Shown piece by piece: positions 1 through 8,753 of a DNA stretch of 64,000 nt; the stretch's first letter is position 1; each line of letters opens with the position of its first letter. Location of the stretch: contig JAHDWK010000006.1 of assembly GCA_023382655.1 (NCBI GenBank), positions 186,001 to 250,000 on the forward strand, given 5' to 3'. Source of the DNA: Anaerolineae bacterium. Its GTDB lineage: Bacteria > Chloroflexota > Anaerolineae > Promineifilales > Promineifilaceae. The notes beneath the pieces were generated by a model that saw nothing but the letters and a program-made list of their open reading frames with translations, was not told the DNA's origin and ran no database searches. Both the position numbers and the translations under genes were made by a program.

Positions 1-355
1 GACGTTATATGCTACCACGTAACCGACCTCTGCACACATCCATTAAGATTCAACAAATGTCAAAAAAATTCGTGTAGCCCCTAATTTTACATTTTATGTT
101 GATTCATGTTTGATCTTATGCAAAGTAATTGCTATAATGCTCGCAGATTTAACTAACATAATCTTAGATTACAGTCGGCCTGATAACATAATCCACTGTT
201 TGAAGGCATCTGCATCGGCATCAATGTAATCAAAAGATCATAGTTACCTCATCAAACAACAATGGCACTAATTTGGTGATTCAACCCGCCAGAATTGCTA
301 TACGAATGTACGATGCTAAGTGCATGTTCGTGGCGTTCGTAAGGAGTTGCAGGGG
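1..355. other. AT-rich intergenic region and leader
   Basis: No gene is supported here. The stretch is AT-rich, contains the promoter at 110-138 and the ribosome binding site AAGGAG at 341-346, and otherwise shows nothing recognisable. Short ORFs in it have no family resemblance. Confidence 0.5.
110..138 (+). promoter_or_regulatory. sigma70-type promoter for the recombinase/PNP operon
   Basis: TTGATC at 110-115 and TATAAT at 133-138 are separated by 17 bases, close to the housekeeping consensus. Transcription would start near 145, leaving a leader of about 210 bases before the chosen start at 356. The surrounding 1-320 region is clearly more AT-rich than the genes. Confidence 0.6.
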
Positions 356-1285
356 ATGGATGAACAGTTGCTCGCCTTTCTGGATTACCTGCAGAAAGAG
401 TATAACTATTCCAATAATACAACCGCTGCCTATAAAAACGACCTCAACCAGTTTGTCAATTTTTTGCATAACGGCCGTTACGGTCACGTTGACGCCTGGA
501 ATGATGTCACCCCAAATATCGTGTATGATTACGTCGAATTTATGAAAAACCAGCCCTATGCCTCCTCCTCTGTAGCGCGCAAAGTGGCCGCGGTGAAATC
601 ATTCTTTAACTATCTACATGAACAAAACGAAATTGACGATAATCCTACCACCCAGGTTGATTCCCCCAAGGTCAAAAAACGATTGCCACAAACCTTAACT
701 TTTCAAGAAGTGGACCGGCTGCTCGCCGCCCCGGCGCAAAAACGAACACCCAAGAACTTACGTGATACGGCATTATTGAACGTGTTATATGCCACCGGGA
801 TGCGCGTCACAGAGGTCGTCTCCTTGCACATTGAAGATATTGATCTGGAACATGCCGTGCTCTTTTGCCCTGGTAAAGAAGAAAGCAGCCGAAAATTACC
901 CTTTGACACCCATACCCAACAGATATTGGCAATGTATCTGGATGAGGGACGGCCGTACCTGGTAAAAGATAAAGAAGAAAAAGCCCTCTTTCTTAATCAC
1001 CGGGGGCAGCAGTTAACGCGGCAAGGTTTATGGCTCATTATTAAAGCATATGCCAAACAAGCTGAACTAAGAACCTCGGTCACCCCTCATACCCTGCGCC
1101 ACAGTTTTGCCGCCCATAAACTGCACGGTGGGTCTGATCTACAAGAGGTACAAAGGCTGTTGGGTCATGCCAATATCTCTACCACGCAAATTTATACCCA
1201 TTTGGGTGACGATGAACCCGATGATGATATTGACGAAGAGGTCGAACTCTTCTATGAAGAAGTAGCAGCCATCGGCGCTCCCTAG
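356..1285 (+). CDS. tyrosine recombinase (XerC/XerD-like)
   Basis: Site-specific tyrosine recombinase of 309 residues, the usual XerC/D length. The N-terminal SAM-like core-binding domain covers about residues 1-95 and the catalytic domain about 110-285. Expected catalytic residues are visible: Arg150 (ATGMRVTEV), His245 and Arg248 (HTLRH), His271 (LLGHA) and nucleophile Tyr280 (QIYTHL). The ATG at 356 is chosen because AAGGAG lies 9 bases upstream; a GTG at 320 in frame would add 12 residues. After the tyrosine there is an unusually long acidic tail rich in Asp and Glu. It is followed after 7 bases by the PNP gene, so they are probably cotranscribed. No mobile element surrounds it, so a chromosomal dimer-resolution role is plausible but not proven; XerC and XerD cannot be told apart here. 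Confidence 0.9.
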   Translation: MDEQLLAFLDYLQKEYNYSNNTTAAYKNDLNQFVNFLHNGRYGHVDAWNDVTPNIVYDYVEFMKNQPYASSSVARKVAAVKSFFNYLHEQNEIDDNPTTQVDSPKVKKRLPQTLTFQEVDRLLAAPAQKRTPKNLRDTALLNVLYATGMRVTEVVSLHIEDIDLEHAVLFCPGKEESSRKLPFDTHTQQILAMYLDEGRPYLVKDKEEKALFLNHRGQQLTRQGLWLIIKAYAKQAELRTSVTPHTLRHSFAAHKLHGGSDLQEVQRLLGHANISTTQIYTHLGDDEPDDDIDEEVELFYEEVAAIGAP

Positions 1286-1292
1286 AACCCCC

Positions 1293-2150
1293 ATGAGCGA
1301 AGTATTTGTCTCCCATATTGCGGAAGCAGCTACGGCCGTGCGCCAACTTACCCCCTATCTTCCTACTATTGGCCTGGTGCTTGGTTCCGGCCTCAATGCC
1401 CTGGCCAATAGTATTCAAAACCCCGATATTATTCCCTATGAACAAATTCCTCACTGGCCGGTTTCTACCGTGCCCGGACACGGCGGGCGGCTGGTCATTG
1501 GCCAGCTAGAAGGGCAGACGGTGTTGGTGCAGCAAGGGCGCGCCCATTTTTATGAGGGGTACTCCATGCCCCAAATTACGCTGCCCATTCGCGTCATGCA
1601 ACAGTTGGGCGTGCAAACCCTTATTGTCACCAATGCTGCGGGGGGTATTAATGCCTCTTTCCAGCCAGGTGACTTGATGCTCATTACCGATCATATCAAC
1701 TTTTTGGGCATCGCCGGCCACAACCCCCTGCGCGGCCCAAATGAGGACAGCTTTGGTCCACGCTTTCCCGATATGACACGGCCGTATGACCTCCACCTGC
1801 GCCAGATTGCCCTTGAAGTCGCCCAGGCACATCATTTTACGCTCCAACAAGGCGTGTATGGCTATGTGGCTGGCCCTAGTTTTGAGACCCCTGCCGAACT
1901 TCGTTTTCTACGCACCGTTGGCGTTGATGCGGTGGGCATGTCCACCGTGCCCGAAGTAGTAGTTGCTCGACACGCCGGGATGCGCGTGTTGGGCATCTCG
2001 TCTATCACCAATAAAGCAAACCCAGACCCGCAACCCGGCACTACCGTCACCCACGATGAAGTGCTGGAGACAGGCAAACAAATCGTTCCCAATCTCATGG
2101 CGCTGATTAGAGGCATATTGCCCAGAGTATTAGAAACCACCAGTGGCTGA
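1293..2150 (+). CDS. purine nucleoside phosphorylase (trimeric, class II)
   Basis: Cleaves purine nucleosides with phosphate to free base and (deoxy)ribose-1-phosphate in purine salvage. At 285 residues it fits the low-molecular-weight trimeric PNP family. Visible signatures are the N-terminal phosphate loop LVLGSGL, the TNAAGGIN segment, HINFLG, and the MSTVPEVVVARH segment that lines the purine pocket. The start ATG lies 7 bases after the recombinase stop, so translation may be coupled; there is no clear Shine-Dalgarno of its own. The enzyme is cytoplasmic and the identification is firm; substrate preference (guanosine/inosine versus others) cannot be read from sequence by eye. Confidence 0.93.
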   Translation: MSEVFVSHIAEAATAVRQLTPYLPTIGLVLGSGLNALANSIQNPDIIPYEQIPHWPVSTVPGHGGRLVIGQLEGQTVLVQQGRAHFYEGYSMPQITLPIRVMQQLGVQTLIVTNAAGGINASFQPGDLMLITDHINFLGIAGHNPLRGPNEDSFGPRFPDMTRPYDLHLRQIALEVAQAHHFTLQQGVYGYVAGPSFETPAELRFLRTVGVDAVGMSTVPEVVVARHAGMRVLGISSITNKANPDPQPGTTVTHDEVLETGKQIVPNLMALIRGILPRVLETTSG

Positions 2151-2187
2151 TGCACAGCTTTGTTGAAGATTTGAGGTTGCCGATTCC

Positions 2188-2233
2188 AATTCAATCTCTT
2201 GATCTCTAATCTCTCACTCTCCAATCTCCACCT
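2188..2233. repeat. iterated-word spacer (TCTCTAATCTC / TCCAATCTCC)
   Basis: The gap after PNP is filled by near-tandem words such as AATCTC, ATCTCT and CCAATCTCC. The same words recur at 15811-15868 and 18014-18058, so this is one of a dispersed family of spacer sequences. Confidence 0.55.
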
Positions 2234-2235
2234 CG

Positions 2236-3042
2236 ATGGAAAGAATCTACATTTTCATTCTACGTAATGATGTCTGGATGTTAATTCTGGCCTCACTTGG
2301 CCTGCTCTGGTACATCAGCGAATTCTTGCGGTCGCGGCGCATGTTGCAACGCGCTGTTTTTGGCCTGGAAATGGAACGGGGTCGCCAACTCCGTAACAAT
2401 GCCACCATCCTTATTCTGGCGCTAACGGCCGTCATCGCCATCGTCCTCTACATCAATTATCAGGTAGCGCCCACGCTCCCACCCGAACTGCTCAGACCAC
2501 CTACGCCCACGCCAGACCTGGCCCGCACCCCGCTGGCATCCCCCACGCCGCCGATCATTCCCTCGTCTACCCCCACCCCGCTCTTAGCGCCCACCGTCAC
2601 TCTGCCCAGCCAGCCCTTAGTACCGCCGCCCATTGCCCCAGCCGTCACTGTTACCGAAACAATCGATCAAGGAGGAGACAACACAGGTGTGGCCCTGCCC
2701 ACCCCCATACTAGCCCCTACCCCTGTCATCGGTTGTAATCTCCAGCTAACCATCAGTGAACCACGCAACGGCGCTACGGTGGCCGGCTTCATCGAGTTTT
2801 TTGGCGTGGCGAACACGCCCGACTTTGGCGGTTATACGCTGGAAGCCAATGGCCCACAGACCAACGGCCAATGGGCCTCTTTATTAGGACGCATTTACAA
2901 CCAGCCGGTGGTTGATGGTTTATTAGGTAATGTCAACCTCAGTCAATGGGAATCTGGCCCCTATCTCATCCGGTTAACGGCATTCAACAGCAGTGGCGCA
3001 GCCGCCTATCAATGCGCCATTCAAATTACATTGCAGAATTAG
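2236..3042 (+). CDS. membrane-anchored protein with Pro/Thr linker and extracytoplasmic beta domain
   Basis: Unrecognised 268-residue protein. Two hydrophobic segments (about residues 11-27 and 54-73) flank a short Arg-rich stretch, then a Pro/Thr-rich linker (about 78-170) typical of cell-surface proteins leads to a C-terminal domain of about 90 residues. That domain starts CNLQLTISEPRNGATVAG, which resembles the opening of Ig-like surface domains, and it has two cysteines that could pair. The topology suggests membrane anchoring with the C-terminal domain outside. Its 3' end overlaps the convergent rsmD end by 17 bases. The start lacks an obvious ribosome binding site and directly follows the iterated-word spacer. 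Confidence 0.7.
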   Translation: MERIYIFILRNDVWMLILASLGLLWYISEFLRSRRMLQRAVFGLEMERGRQLRNNATILILALTAVIAIVLYINYQVAPTLPPELLRPPTPTPDLARTPLASPTPPIIPSSTPTPLLAPTVTLPSQPLVPPPIAPAVTVTETIDQGGDNTGVALPTPILAPTPVIGCNLQLTISEPRNGATVAGFIEFFGVANTPDFGGYTLEANGPQTNGQWASLLGRIYNQPVVDGLLGNVNLSQWESGPYLIRLTAFNSSGAAAYQCAIQITLQN

Positions 3043-3595
3043 GCGCGCCAATCTCATAAAAACAAAGCAGTGTGTTACCGTAACGGCGCCTGTCCGCCAA
3101 CACTAAATGCCTCAATTCCACCGTCTGCTCCTCCTTAGGATCAATTTGTACCACAACCAACCCGGATGAATTAAGGAAGCTGAACGGCCGTGCCTCCACC
3201 GTCCGCAATACTTCCAACCACATCCCCTTGTATTGGGGGGGAGCAATATAAATCAGGTCAAACGGCCGTGCCGGGGGCTGTTGCAAATAAACAAAGGCAT
3301 CCATTTGCCGCACTTCCGCCCCCCCTGTAAGCTGCGTATGCCGCAAATTATCCTGAATGGTCACAATGGCCGGGCGCATCTTATCCACAAACACCACTTC
3401 GGCCGCGCCTCGACTGAGCGCCTCTATGCCCACTTGCCCCGTTCCGGCAAACAAATCCAGCCAACGCTGCCCAGACACATCACCCAGGATGTTGAACAGG
3501 CTCTCCTTCACCCGATCCATAATCGGGCGGGTGCTGTCGCCAGGCACCCGCTTCAATTTACGGCCTTTGGCCTTCCCACCAATTACGCGCATCAT
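3026..3595 (-). CDS. rsmD: 16S rRNA (guanine-966-N2) methyltransferase RsmD-like
   Basis: S-adenosylmethionine-dependent methyltransferase of 189 residues, the normal RsmD size. The RsmD opening MRVIGGKAKGRKL, the segment TRPIMDRVKESLFNIL and SAM motif I (LDLFAGTGQVGIEALSRGA) are all present. Motif IV is normally DPPY in N2-guanine methyltransferases, but here it reads IAPPQ at about residue 137, so the Asp and Tyr are replaced. The protein should modify G966 of 16S rRNA if active. It starts with ATGATG, so either 3595 or 3592 may be used. Family assignment is strong; retention of catalysis is less certain because of the altered motif. Confidence 0.82.
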   Translation of the reverse strand: MMRVIGGKAKGRKLKRVPGDSTRPIMDRVKESLFNILGDVSGQRWLDLFAGTGQVGIEALSRGAAEVVFVDKMRPAIVTIQDNLRHTQLTGGAEVRQMDAFVYLQQPPARPFDLIYIAPPQYKGMWLEVLRTVEARPFSFLNSSGLVVVQIDPKEEQTVELRHLVLADRRRYGNTLLCFYEIGAPNSAM

Positions 3596-3631
3596 GTCAT
3601 AACTTAAGGGGCGGGCACAGAAGCCACGCTC

Positions 3632-5986
3632 CTACTTTACCAACAATGTAAACAATTCCACATTATCCCCTACCTGTATCTCATCTACCAACAGCGGCAG
3701 TCGCCAACCTTCCGACTGCACCCAAAGACCGGTTGTGACACGGTATTCACCCGGCGGCAAATCGGGCGGCAGCGCCAGATAATGCTCATCACGCACATAG
3801 GCGTCCAGCGGCCACCGTTTGGTAGGGAATTCACCCGGATGGAGTTTGTCTGACTGTGCTACCAATGTGCCATCAGGCGCTAACAGATGCACAAAAACCT
3901 GGAAGTTAATGTCCAACTGATTTAACGCTTGCCAATAAAGTTCCAGAGGGATCACATCGCCAGGCACGGCCGTTTGCCGCCGCGCCGTATACCCAATCAA
4001 GGCAATTTGCTCGCCAAAATCCGCCATCACATCCACAGCCGCCGGTTCGGCCACCAAACCAGACGAGTTGTAGCGCAAAACGCCCGTTGGCTCTAAGAGG
4101 AGAATGGTCACGGCCGTCACGCCCAGCACCACCGCCAATGTCACCCAATCCGGCCGGGCCAGCCGAGGTGGGAAAAGGGGCAGCAAAGAGAAAGTGTCCA
4201 CCGCCCGTCGTCGCCATCTCCAGGCCACCAGACCCATCAGCGCCAACGACACGGCCGTGACCAGATTCGCCATTGTCCGCGCCGGGGTTGTGCCAAACTC
4301 TACGTCAATGACGTGCCGCCCCGCCGGTACCGGCACAACAATAAATCCATCGGGCCGCCCCAACTCCGTCGCCACCGATTCCCCATCAATCCGCACCTCC
4401 CAACCGGGAAAATCAAACAGATAGAGGCGGAACAATCGCTTTTCGGGAGTATCCATGATGTAGCGGGTGTGTAACGGCCGTATCACCTCCGTCTCCACTA
4501 TCACCTCCGGGGGCAGCACGTCCCAATTGACGCGATCCATGGGCTTTCCCTCCACAATGCCGCCCACAACACTGCTTTTTCGCGCCGGCACCACATCCAC
4601 CGTCGCGGGTACATAGTCAGCCGTCGAAGTAGTGCCCAGCCAGCGCCCGGTGTTCTCAATCAACGACAGGCGCAGCGTATTGACTTCGCCAAAATCATCC
4701 CAGGGCGCGGGCTGGCTCATCGGCAGTCCCAGAATGATGGTGAGGGAGACGAGTACGGCCGTCAGCCATTCCTGCACCTGCCGGCGTCCCTGCCCCAACA
4801 GCAGCAGACCATCGGTCGCCGCCCCTGCCAGCACGGCGCACATCGCCGCCGCCGCCCCCAGCAGTCGCCAGGGAAACTGGAAAAAAGCCATGAAAGGCAG
4901 CGCTTCCCAAACCGGTGAAGACACGGGCAGTATCAAAAACAGCAGTCCCGCCAGCGCCAGCGCAAAAAACAACACCTGCCCCCCCTGCCGCACCCGTCGC
5001 CAAAGCAGTAACACAATCGCTACCACTGCCAAGACCCACTGCATCACCCCCAAATTGAACCGAAACGCCGGTTCTGACGCCCCCCAATCCAGCCGCAATG
5101 AAAAGGCCAGCATCTCTTGCACAGACAAGAAATGGGTATGAAAATCATAATTCCCCCCCTGTCCAATAAGCGTCTGCAACGTCACTGCATTTCGCTCCAG
5201 CAGCACGGGCAGCCAGAAAAAGGCAGCCACCCCCAGACCGAGGAGGAGGGCGGCGAAGGTAAGCAGGTGAGCAGGTGAGGGGGTGAGGAGGTGATCTTTC
5301 ACCTTGTCACCTTGCCACCTTGTCACCAGGTCAATGATCACCTGCCACACCGCCCAGGCGCAGAGCAGAACGAAAAAGAGCAGCCCCATGAGGTTGTGGG
5401 AGAAGATGACGGCGGCGGTGAGCAGCACGGCCGTGACCCACACCCGCGCCCCGCCTCCTTTCCGCAATCGATCCAGCGCCCACAGCGCCAGCGGGAAGAT
5501 GCCCAGGCTCAGCGACTCTGGCAGCACCCCGCGCGCGTGGGGGTCCACATATTGCACATACGGCGCATACACATAAACCGCCGCCGCCACAAAACCCGGC
5601 CCCCGCCCCCAATTATCCCGCACAAAACCATACATCCCCAGCGCCGCCGCCAACAGGCCAATGATAAAGCCCGCCTTCACCGCCGCCACCGCATCCCAAA
5701 ACGGCCACAATTCAAACAGCAGCCCCACATAATAAGCCAGCGGCGCATAATAGTTGAAAATCGGGTAGCCATACCCATGATAAAAATTGGGCGCCCAGCG
5801 CGGATAATAGTCGCCGCCACGTACCAACAGCCCCAACTCATGCAGGCGGAAAATGTGCAGCTCCGCGTCCGTCTCCACCGGCAAACTGGCGCGGCTGATG
5901 AACGGCCAGATGGCAATGACGGCAATAGCCACTACCACAAAAAAACCGGGGTCTACCCGGCGCGCCCACTGCTTGACAATACCCAT
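3632..5986 (-). CDS. polytopic membrane protein, PTPS-related/GT-C-like
   Basis: 784-residue protein with about ten or more hydrophobic helices in the first 420 residues, then a large extracytoplasmic part, two more helices near residues 585-640 and a C-terminal beta-rich domain. The N-terminal portion, with DAELHIFRLHEL and a Tyr-rich stretch (NFYHGYGYPIFNYYAP), resembles membrane proteins labelled 6-pyruvoyl-tetrahydropterin-synthase-related, which have GT-C glycosyltransferase-like topology. The Asp/Glu after the first helix sits where GT-C enzymes place a catalytic acid. A lipid-linked sugar transferase is therefore possible but unproven. An iterated-word inverted repeat (5261-5343) lies in frame and encodes about residues 214-242 in a loop between helices. 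Confidence 0.65.
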   Translation of the reverse strand: MGIVKQWARRVDPGFFVVVAIAVIAIWPFISRASLPVETDAELHIFRLHELGLLVRGGDYYPRWAPNFYHGYGYPIFNYYAPLAYYVGLLFELWPFWDAVAAVKAGFIIGLLAAALGMYGFVRDNWGRGPGFVAAAVYVYAPYVQYVDPHARGVLPESLSLGIFPLALWALDRLRKGGGARVWVTAVLLTAAVIFSHNLMGLLFFVLLCAWAVWQVIIDLVTRWQGDKVKDHLLTPSPAHLLTFAALLLGLGVAAFFWLPVLLERNAVTLQTLIGQGGNYDFHTHFLSVQEMLAFSLRLDWGASEPAFRFNLGVMQWVLAVVAIVLLLWRRVRQGGQVLFFALALAGLLFLILPVSSPVWEALPFMAFFQFPWRLLGAAAAMCAVLAGAATDGLLLLGQGRRQVQEWLTAVLVSLTIILGLPMSQPAPWDDFGEVNTLRLSLIENTGRWLGTTSTADYVPATVDVVPARKSSVVGGIVEGKPMDRVNWDVLPPEVIVETEVIRPLHTRYIMDTPEKRLFRLYLFDFPGWEVRIDGESVATELGRPDGFIVVPVPAGRHVIDVEFGTTPARTMANLVTAVSLALMGLVAWRWRRRAVDTFSLLPLFPPRLARPDWVTLAVVLGVTAVTILLLEPTGVLRYNSSGLVAEPAAVDVMADFGEQIALIGYTARRQTAVPGDVIPLELYWQALNQLDINFQVFVHLLAPDGTLVAQSDKLHPGEFPTKRWPLDAYVRDEHYLALPPDLPPGEYRVTTGLWVQSEGWRLPLLVDEIQVGDNVELFTLLVK
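5261..5343. repeat. word-iterated inverted repeat inside a coding region
   Basis: The left half repeats GGTGAG-type words (AGCAGGTGAGCAGGTGAG) and the right half repeats the complementary TCACCTTG words, pairing around 5295-5298. The reading frame of the membrane protein continues through it, giving a hydrophilic loop rich in Lys, His and Pro. Similar words appear at 17829-17864, outside genes. Confidence 0.7.
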
Positions 5987-6001
5987 ATCACTCTGTCAGA
6001 A

Positions 6002-6034
6002 AGACCTGACAGGTCTTTGAGACCTGTCAGGTCT
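6002..6034. repeat. nested 33-base palindrome (15-3-15), AGACCTGACAGGTCT family
   Basis: AGACCTGACAGGTCT (6002-6016), TTG, then AGACCTGTCAGGTCT (6020-6034). Each half is itself a palindrome around one base and the second half is the reverse complement of the first. Copies with the same arms lie at 48313-48345 and 57650-57683. Confidence 0.9.
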
Positions 6035-6036
6035 AC

Positions 6037-6083
6037 AAAAAAACGTGAAACGTGAGGATAACTCTATCACGTTTCACGTTTTT
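6037..6083. repeat. inverted repeat of CGTGAAACGTGA words
   Basis: AAAACGTGAAACGTGA on the left pairs with TCACGTTTCACGTTTT on the right around GGATAACTCTA. It lies between sucD and the membrane protein gene; on the + strand it ends in a T run, but both flanking genes run on the minus strand. Confidence 0.75.
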
Positions 6084-6129
6084 ACCCGGCGCGGCAAACG
6101 ACGCTATCCTGTCTATTTGTCTACGCCCT

Positions 6130-6182
6130 GGTTCGTAGTAACGGCTTCAGCCGGTAGCCCACTGGAAGCGGGCACTACCAAC
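6130..6182. repeat. GTTCGTAGTAAC / CTTCAGCCGG spacer element
   Basis: The words GTTCGTAGTAACGGCTTCAG and GCCGGTAGCCCACTGGAAGCG match, in related form, spacers at 54812-54862 and 56660-56706. It fills the space just downstream of sucD. Confidence 0.5.
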
Positions 6183-6183
6183 C

Positions 6184-7053
6184 TCAAGAAATCAAATCCA
6201 CAATCTGGTCGGGATGGTCAGCGACGGTGACGCCGGCCTGGCGTAAGGCCACAATTTTGCCATCGGCCGTACCCGACCCCCCTTCCACAATCGCCCCCGC
6301 GTGCCCCATGCGCCGCCCGGGCGGGGCGGTGCGCCCGGCAATGAAGGAGGTGACGCGCTTGGTCATATGGCGGGCGATGTAAGCCGCCGCCTCTTCTTCC
6401 GCATTGCCGCCAATTTCGCCGATCATGATGATCTGTTCTGTTTCCGGGTCATCCTCAAAGAGTTGCAGCACGTCAATGAACGAGACGCCGCTGATGGGGT
6501 CGCCGCCAATGCCCACACAGGTAGATTGACCCACGCCACGCCGCGTCAGGGCATCCACCACTTCATAGGTGAGGGTGCCGCTTTTGGACACCACGCCCAC
6601 ATTGCCGGGCATGGCAATGCTGCCGGGGATAATGCCTACTTTGGCCTGATCAGGCGTCAACAAACCGGGGCAATTTGGCCCCACCAGGATGATGCGCCGG
6701 GTTTCCAGGTAGGCGCGGGCGGCAATCATGTCTAGCACGGGGATATGCTCCGTCAGGCAAACAATCAGGGCGACACCGGCATCGGCCGCTTCATAAATCG
6801 CGTCCACAGCAAAACGGGCGGGCACAAAGATGATGCTGGCGTTAGCGCCAGTGGCTTCCACGGCGCCCTTGACGGTATCAAAAATGGGCACTCGTTTGCT
6901 GTCACCGTCGAACCATTGGCCGCCTTTACCGGGGGTGACACCGCCGATGACATTGGTGCCATAAGCAATCATCTGGTTGGTGTGGAAGGTGCCTTCGCGG
7001 CCGGTAATGCCCTGGACTAACAGGCGTGTGTTTTTGTCTACTAAAATGCTCAT
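6184..7053 (-). CDS. sucD: succinyl-CoA synthetase (ADP-forming) alpha subunit
   Basis: Alpha subunit of succinyl-CoA ligase, which makes ATP (or GTP) from succinyl-CoA in the TCA cycle. It is 289 residues, the family norm. The N-terminal CoA-binding Rossmann domain contains [12 protein letters not shown] and GGVTPGKGG. The phosphorylated histidine is His251 in [12 protein letters not shown], and the GPNCPG loop is at about 125-130. The start ATG overlaps the sucC stop (ATGA), indicating translational coupling. Its substrate would be produced by SucAB, encoded about 50 kb away in this window. Confidence 0.96.
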   Translation of the reverse strand: MSILVDKNTRLLVQGITGREGTFHTNQMIAYGTNVIGGVTPGKGGQWFDGDSKRVPIFDTVKGAVEATGANASIIFVPARFAVDAIYEAADAGVALIVCLTEHIPVLDMIAARAYLETRRIILVGPNCPGLLTPDQAKVGIIPGSIAMPGNVGVVSKSGTLTYEVVDALTRRGVGQSTCVGIGGDPISGVSFIDVLQLFEDDPETEQIIMIGEIGGNAEEEAAAYIARHMTKRVTSFIAGRTAPPGRRMGHAGAIVEGGSGTADGKIVALRQAGVTVADHPDQIVDLIS

Positions 7054-8195
7054 GATGCACCTCGCTTGGCAGCGGCTACTGCTTTTTGAGCGGCGTCGGA
7101 GAGGGTCACGGCCGTTTCCATTTTCGCTTCTGCCAATATCTCCATCCCTTCTTTGGCATTGGTCCCGGCCAGACGCACAATCAGGGGCACGGCCGTGTCA
7201 ATCTGTGCCAACGCCTCAATGATCCCTTTGGCAACCTCATCACCGCGTGTAATGCCGCCAAAAATGTTAATGAGCACCGCCTTCACATTGGGGTCAGAGA
7301 GAATGAGCCGCAGTGCTGTTGTTACCTGTTCCGCTTTGGCGCCGCCGCCAATATCCAGGAAATTGGCCGGTTCGCCGCCAAAGAGCTTGATCACATCCAT
7401 CGTGGTCATGGCCAGGCCAGCGCCATTCACCATGCAGCCGATATTGCCTTCTAGCTGGATGAAGTTAATGCCGCTCAAGCGCGCTTCTCGTTCTGAAGCG
7501 GGTTCCTCGTCGGTGTCGCGCATTTCCGCCAGGCGCGTCTGGCGGGAGAGGGCGTTGTCATCAATCGTCATTTTGCCATCCAGCGCCATCAGTTTGCCAT
7601 CGCCGGTAATGACCAGCGGGTTGATTTCGGTCAATGAGGCGTCATTGGCCTGGAAACAGGCATACAACGAGGCCACAATTTTGTGGAAATCGCGCCACAG
7701 TTCACGCGGCAAATCCATAGCTGAAGCCAGATACGTGGCCTGGTAGCCACGCACGCCTAAGGCCGGTTCAATGTGTACGGTGAGGATTTTTTCCGGGGAT
7801 ACGGCCGCGACCTCTTCAATATCCATACCCCCGGCGGCCGAGGCCATGATCATGGGGCGGCGGGCGGCACGGTCAATGAGGACGGCCAGGTAAATTTCTT
7901 GTTTGATGCCTGGCGCTTGCTGGTCTACCAACACGCGGCGGACTTTGTAGCCTTTGATGTCCATGCCCAGAATACGGGCGGCCTGCGCTTCGGCCTCGTC
8001 TGGTGTATTGGCCAAGGCAATGCCGCCCGCTTTGCCACGCCCACCGGTATGCACCTGGGACTTCACCACCACACGGCCGCCTAATTCACGGGCAATCTGG
8101 CGCGCTTCTGCCGGGGAAGACGCGACTTTGCCATCAGGAATGGGCACACCGTGTTCGGCAAATAGCCGTTTTGCCTGGTATTCGTGCAGATTCAC
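7050..8195 (-). CDS. sucC: succinyl-CoA synthetase beta subunit
   Basis: Beta subunit of succinyl-CoA ligase, with an N-terminal ATP-grasp fold and a C-terminal flavodoxin-like domain; 381 residues. The family opening [18 protein letters not shown] begins at the second residue when the GTG at 8195 is used. That GTG has AAAGGAGA about 7 bases upstream, so it is preferred to the ATG at 8234, which would add 13 unrelated residues. Other hallmarks are [27 protein letters not shown] and [15 protein letters not shown]. It is the first gene of a sucCD operon behind an extended -10 promoter. Confidence 0.95.
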   Translation of the reverse strand: MNLHEYQAKRLFAEHGVPIPDGKVASSPAEARQIARELGGRVVVKSQVHTGGRGKAGGIALANTPDEAEAQAARILGMDIKGYKVRRVLVDQQAPGIKQEIYLAVLIDRAARRPMIMASAAGGMDIEEVAAVSPEKILTVHIEPALGVRGYQATYLASAMDLPRELWRDFHKIVASLYACFQANDASLTEINPLVITGDGKLMALDGKMTIDDNALSRQTRLAEMRDTDEEPASEREARLSGINFIQLEGNIGCMVNGAGLAMTTMDVIKLFGGEPANFLDIGGGAKAEQVTTALRLILSDPNVKAVLINIFGGITRGDEVAKGIIEALAQIDTAVPLIVRLAGTNAKEGMEILAEAKMETAVTLSDAAQKAVAAAKRGAS

Positions 8196-8236
8196 TATTC
8201 TGTCTCCTTTGCTGTGGGAAATGTGCTTATACATAG

Positions 8237-8270
8237 AACAGGCGAACGGTGCTGCCAGCGTTCGCCTGTT
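8237..8270. repeat. perfect 12-bp hairpin in the sucC leader / osmC 3' region
   Basis: AACAGGCGAACG (8237-8248) pairs exactly with CGTTCGCCTGTT (8259-8270) around a 10-base loop. On the minus strand it lies after the osmC stop and before sucC. It has no convincing U run in that direction, so it may be a leader structure or spacer palindrome rather than a classical terminator. Confidence 0.7.
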
Positions 8271-8293
8271 TCATTTATCAAGGTGTAGCGGGA

Positions 8294-8302
8294 ATTATAA
8301 CA
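8294..8302 (-). promoter_or_regulatory. extended -10 promoter for sucCD
   Basis: Read on the minus strand the sequence is TGTTATAAT: a perfect TATAAT box preceded by TG at the extended -10 position. No good -35 is seen at 16-18 bases, which fits an extended -10 promoter. The transcript would start near 8287 and include the hairpin at 8237-8270. Confidence 0.5.
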
Positions 8303-8324
8303 TGTGGTGAAGTGTGAGACGAAC

Positions 8325-8741
8325 TCACTCTTCGACAATGCGGATGGTATGGTGGATAGGTACGGCTTTGGAGAGCATGGCGTGGACGGAGCAGTAACGC
8401 TCGATGGAGAGGTTGACGGCTTTTTCTACTTTGTCGGAGGCCAGGTCACGGCCGTATACCACATATTCCACCTCAATATCCGTAAATACCTTGGGGTGGT
8501 CGGTAGCCCGTTCGCCGTTGAAGTTTACTTCAAAGCCGGTCACGTCCTGCCGCATCTTTTCCAGTATGGAGATGACATCCATGGCCGTGCAGCCCAGGGT
8601 GGCGACGGCCAATAACTGCATGGGACTCATTCCTTTCTTCTGTTCACCAGGCGGCGGGCTGCTTTCTAATTCGAGGCTCATGCCATCGGGTGTCGTGCCG
8701 GTAAAATGTAATCCCTTGTGCCATGTAACTTTTGCTTCCAT
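8325..8741 (-). CDS. OsmC family peroxiredoxin-like protein
   Basis: Small cytoplasmic OsmC/Ohr-superfamily protein, 138 residues. The start ATG at 8741 follows TAGGAGAAAGA, a strong ribosome binding site; upstream in-frame codons give unrelated sequence. The two redox cysteines are visible: Cys51 in ATLGCTAMDV and Cys117 in RYCSVHAML. The central MSPMQLLAVATLG helix is typical. Family members reduce organic or fatty-acid hydroperoxides; the sequence resembles the YhfA-like branch more than Ohr, so the substrate is unknown. An inverted repeat at 8754-8781 lies immediately upstream of its ribosome binding site. Confidence 0.88.
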   Translation of the reverse strand: MEAKVTWHKGLHFTGTTPDGMSLELESSPPPGEQKKGMSPMQLLAVATLGCTAMDVISILEKMRQDVTGFEVNFNGERATDHPKVFTDIEVEYVVYGRDLASDKVEKAVNLSIERYCSVHAMLSKAVPIHHTIRIVEE

Positions 8742-8753
8742 TCTTTCTCCTAA

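Noticed and set aside
320-355. GTG start at 320 for the recombinase
   Set aside because: AAGGAG at 341-346 is correctly placed for ATG 356, and the added 12 residues do not resemble Xer N-termini.
5291-6055. Long + strand frame opposite the membrane protein gene
   Set aside because: It is Arg/His/Gln/Pro-rich with no family signature and is antisense to a clear multi-helix protein, so it is a shadow frame.
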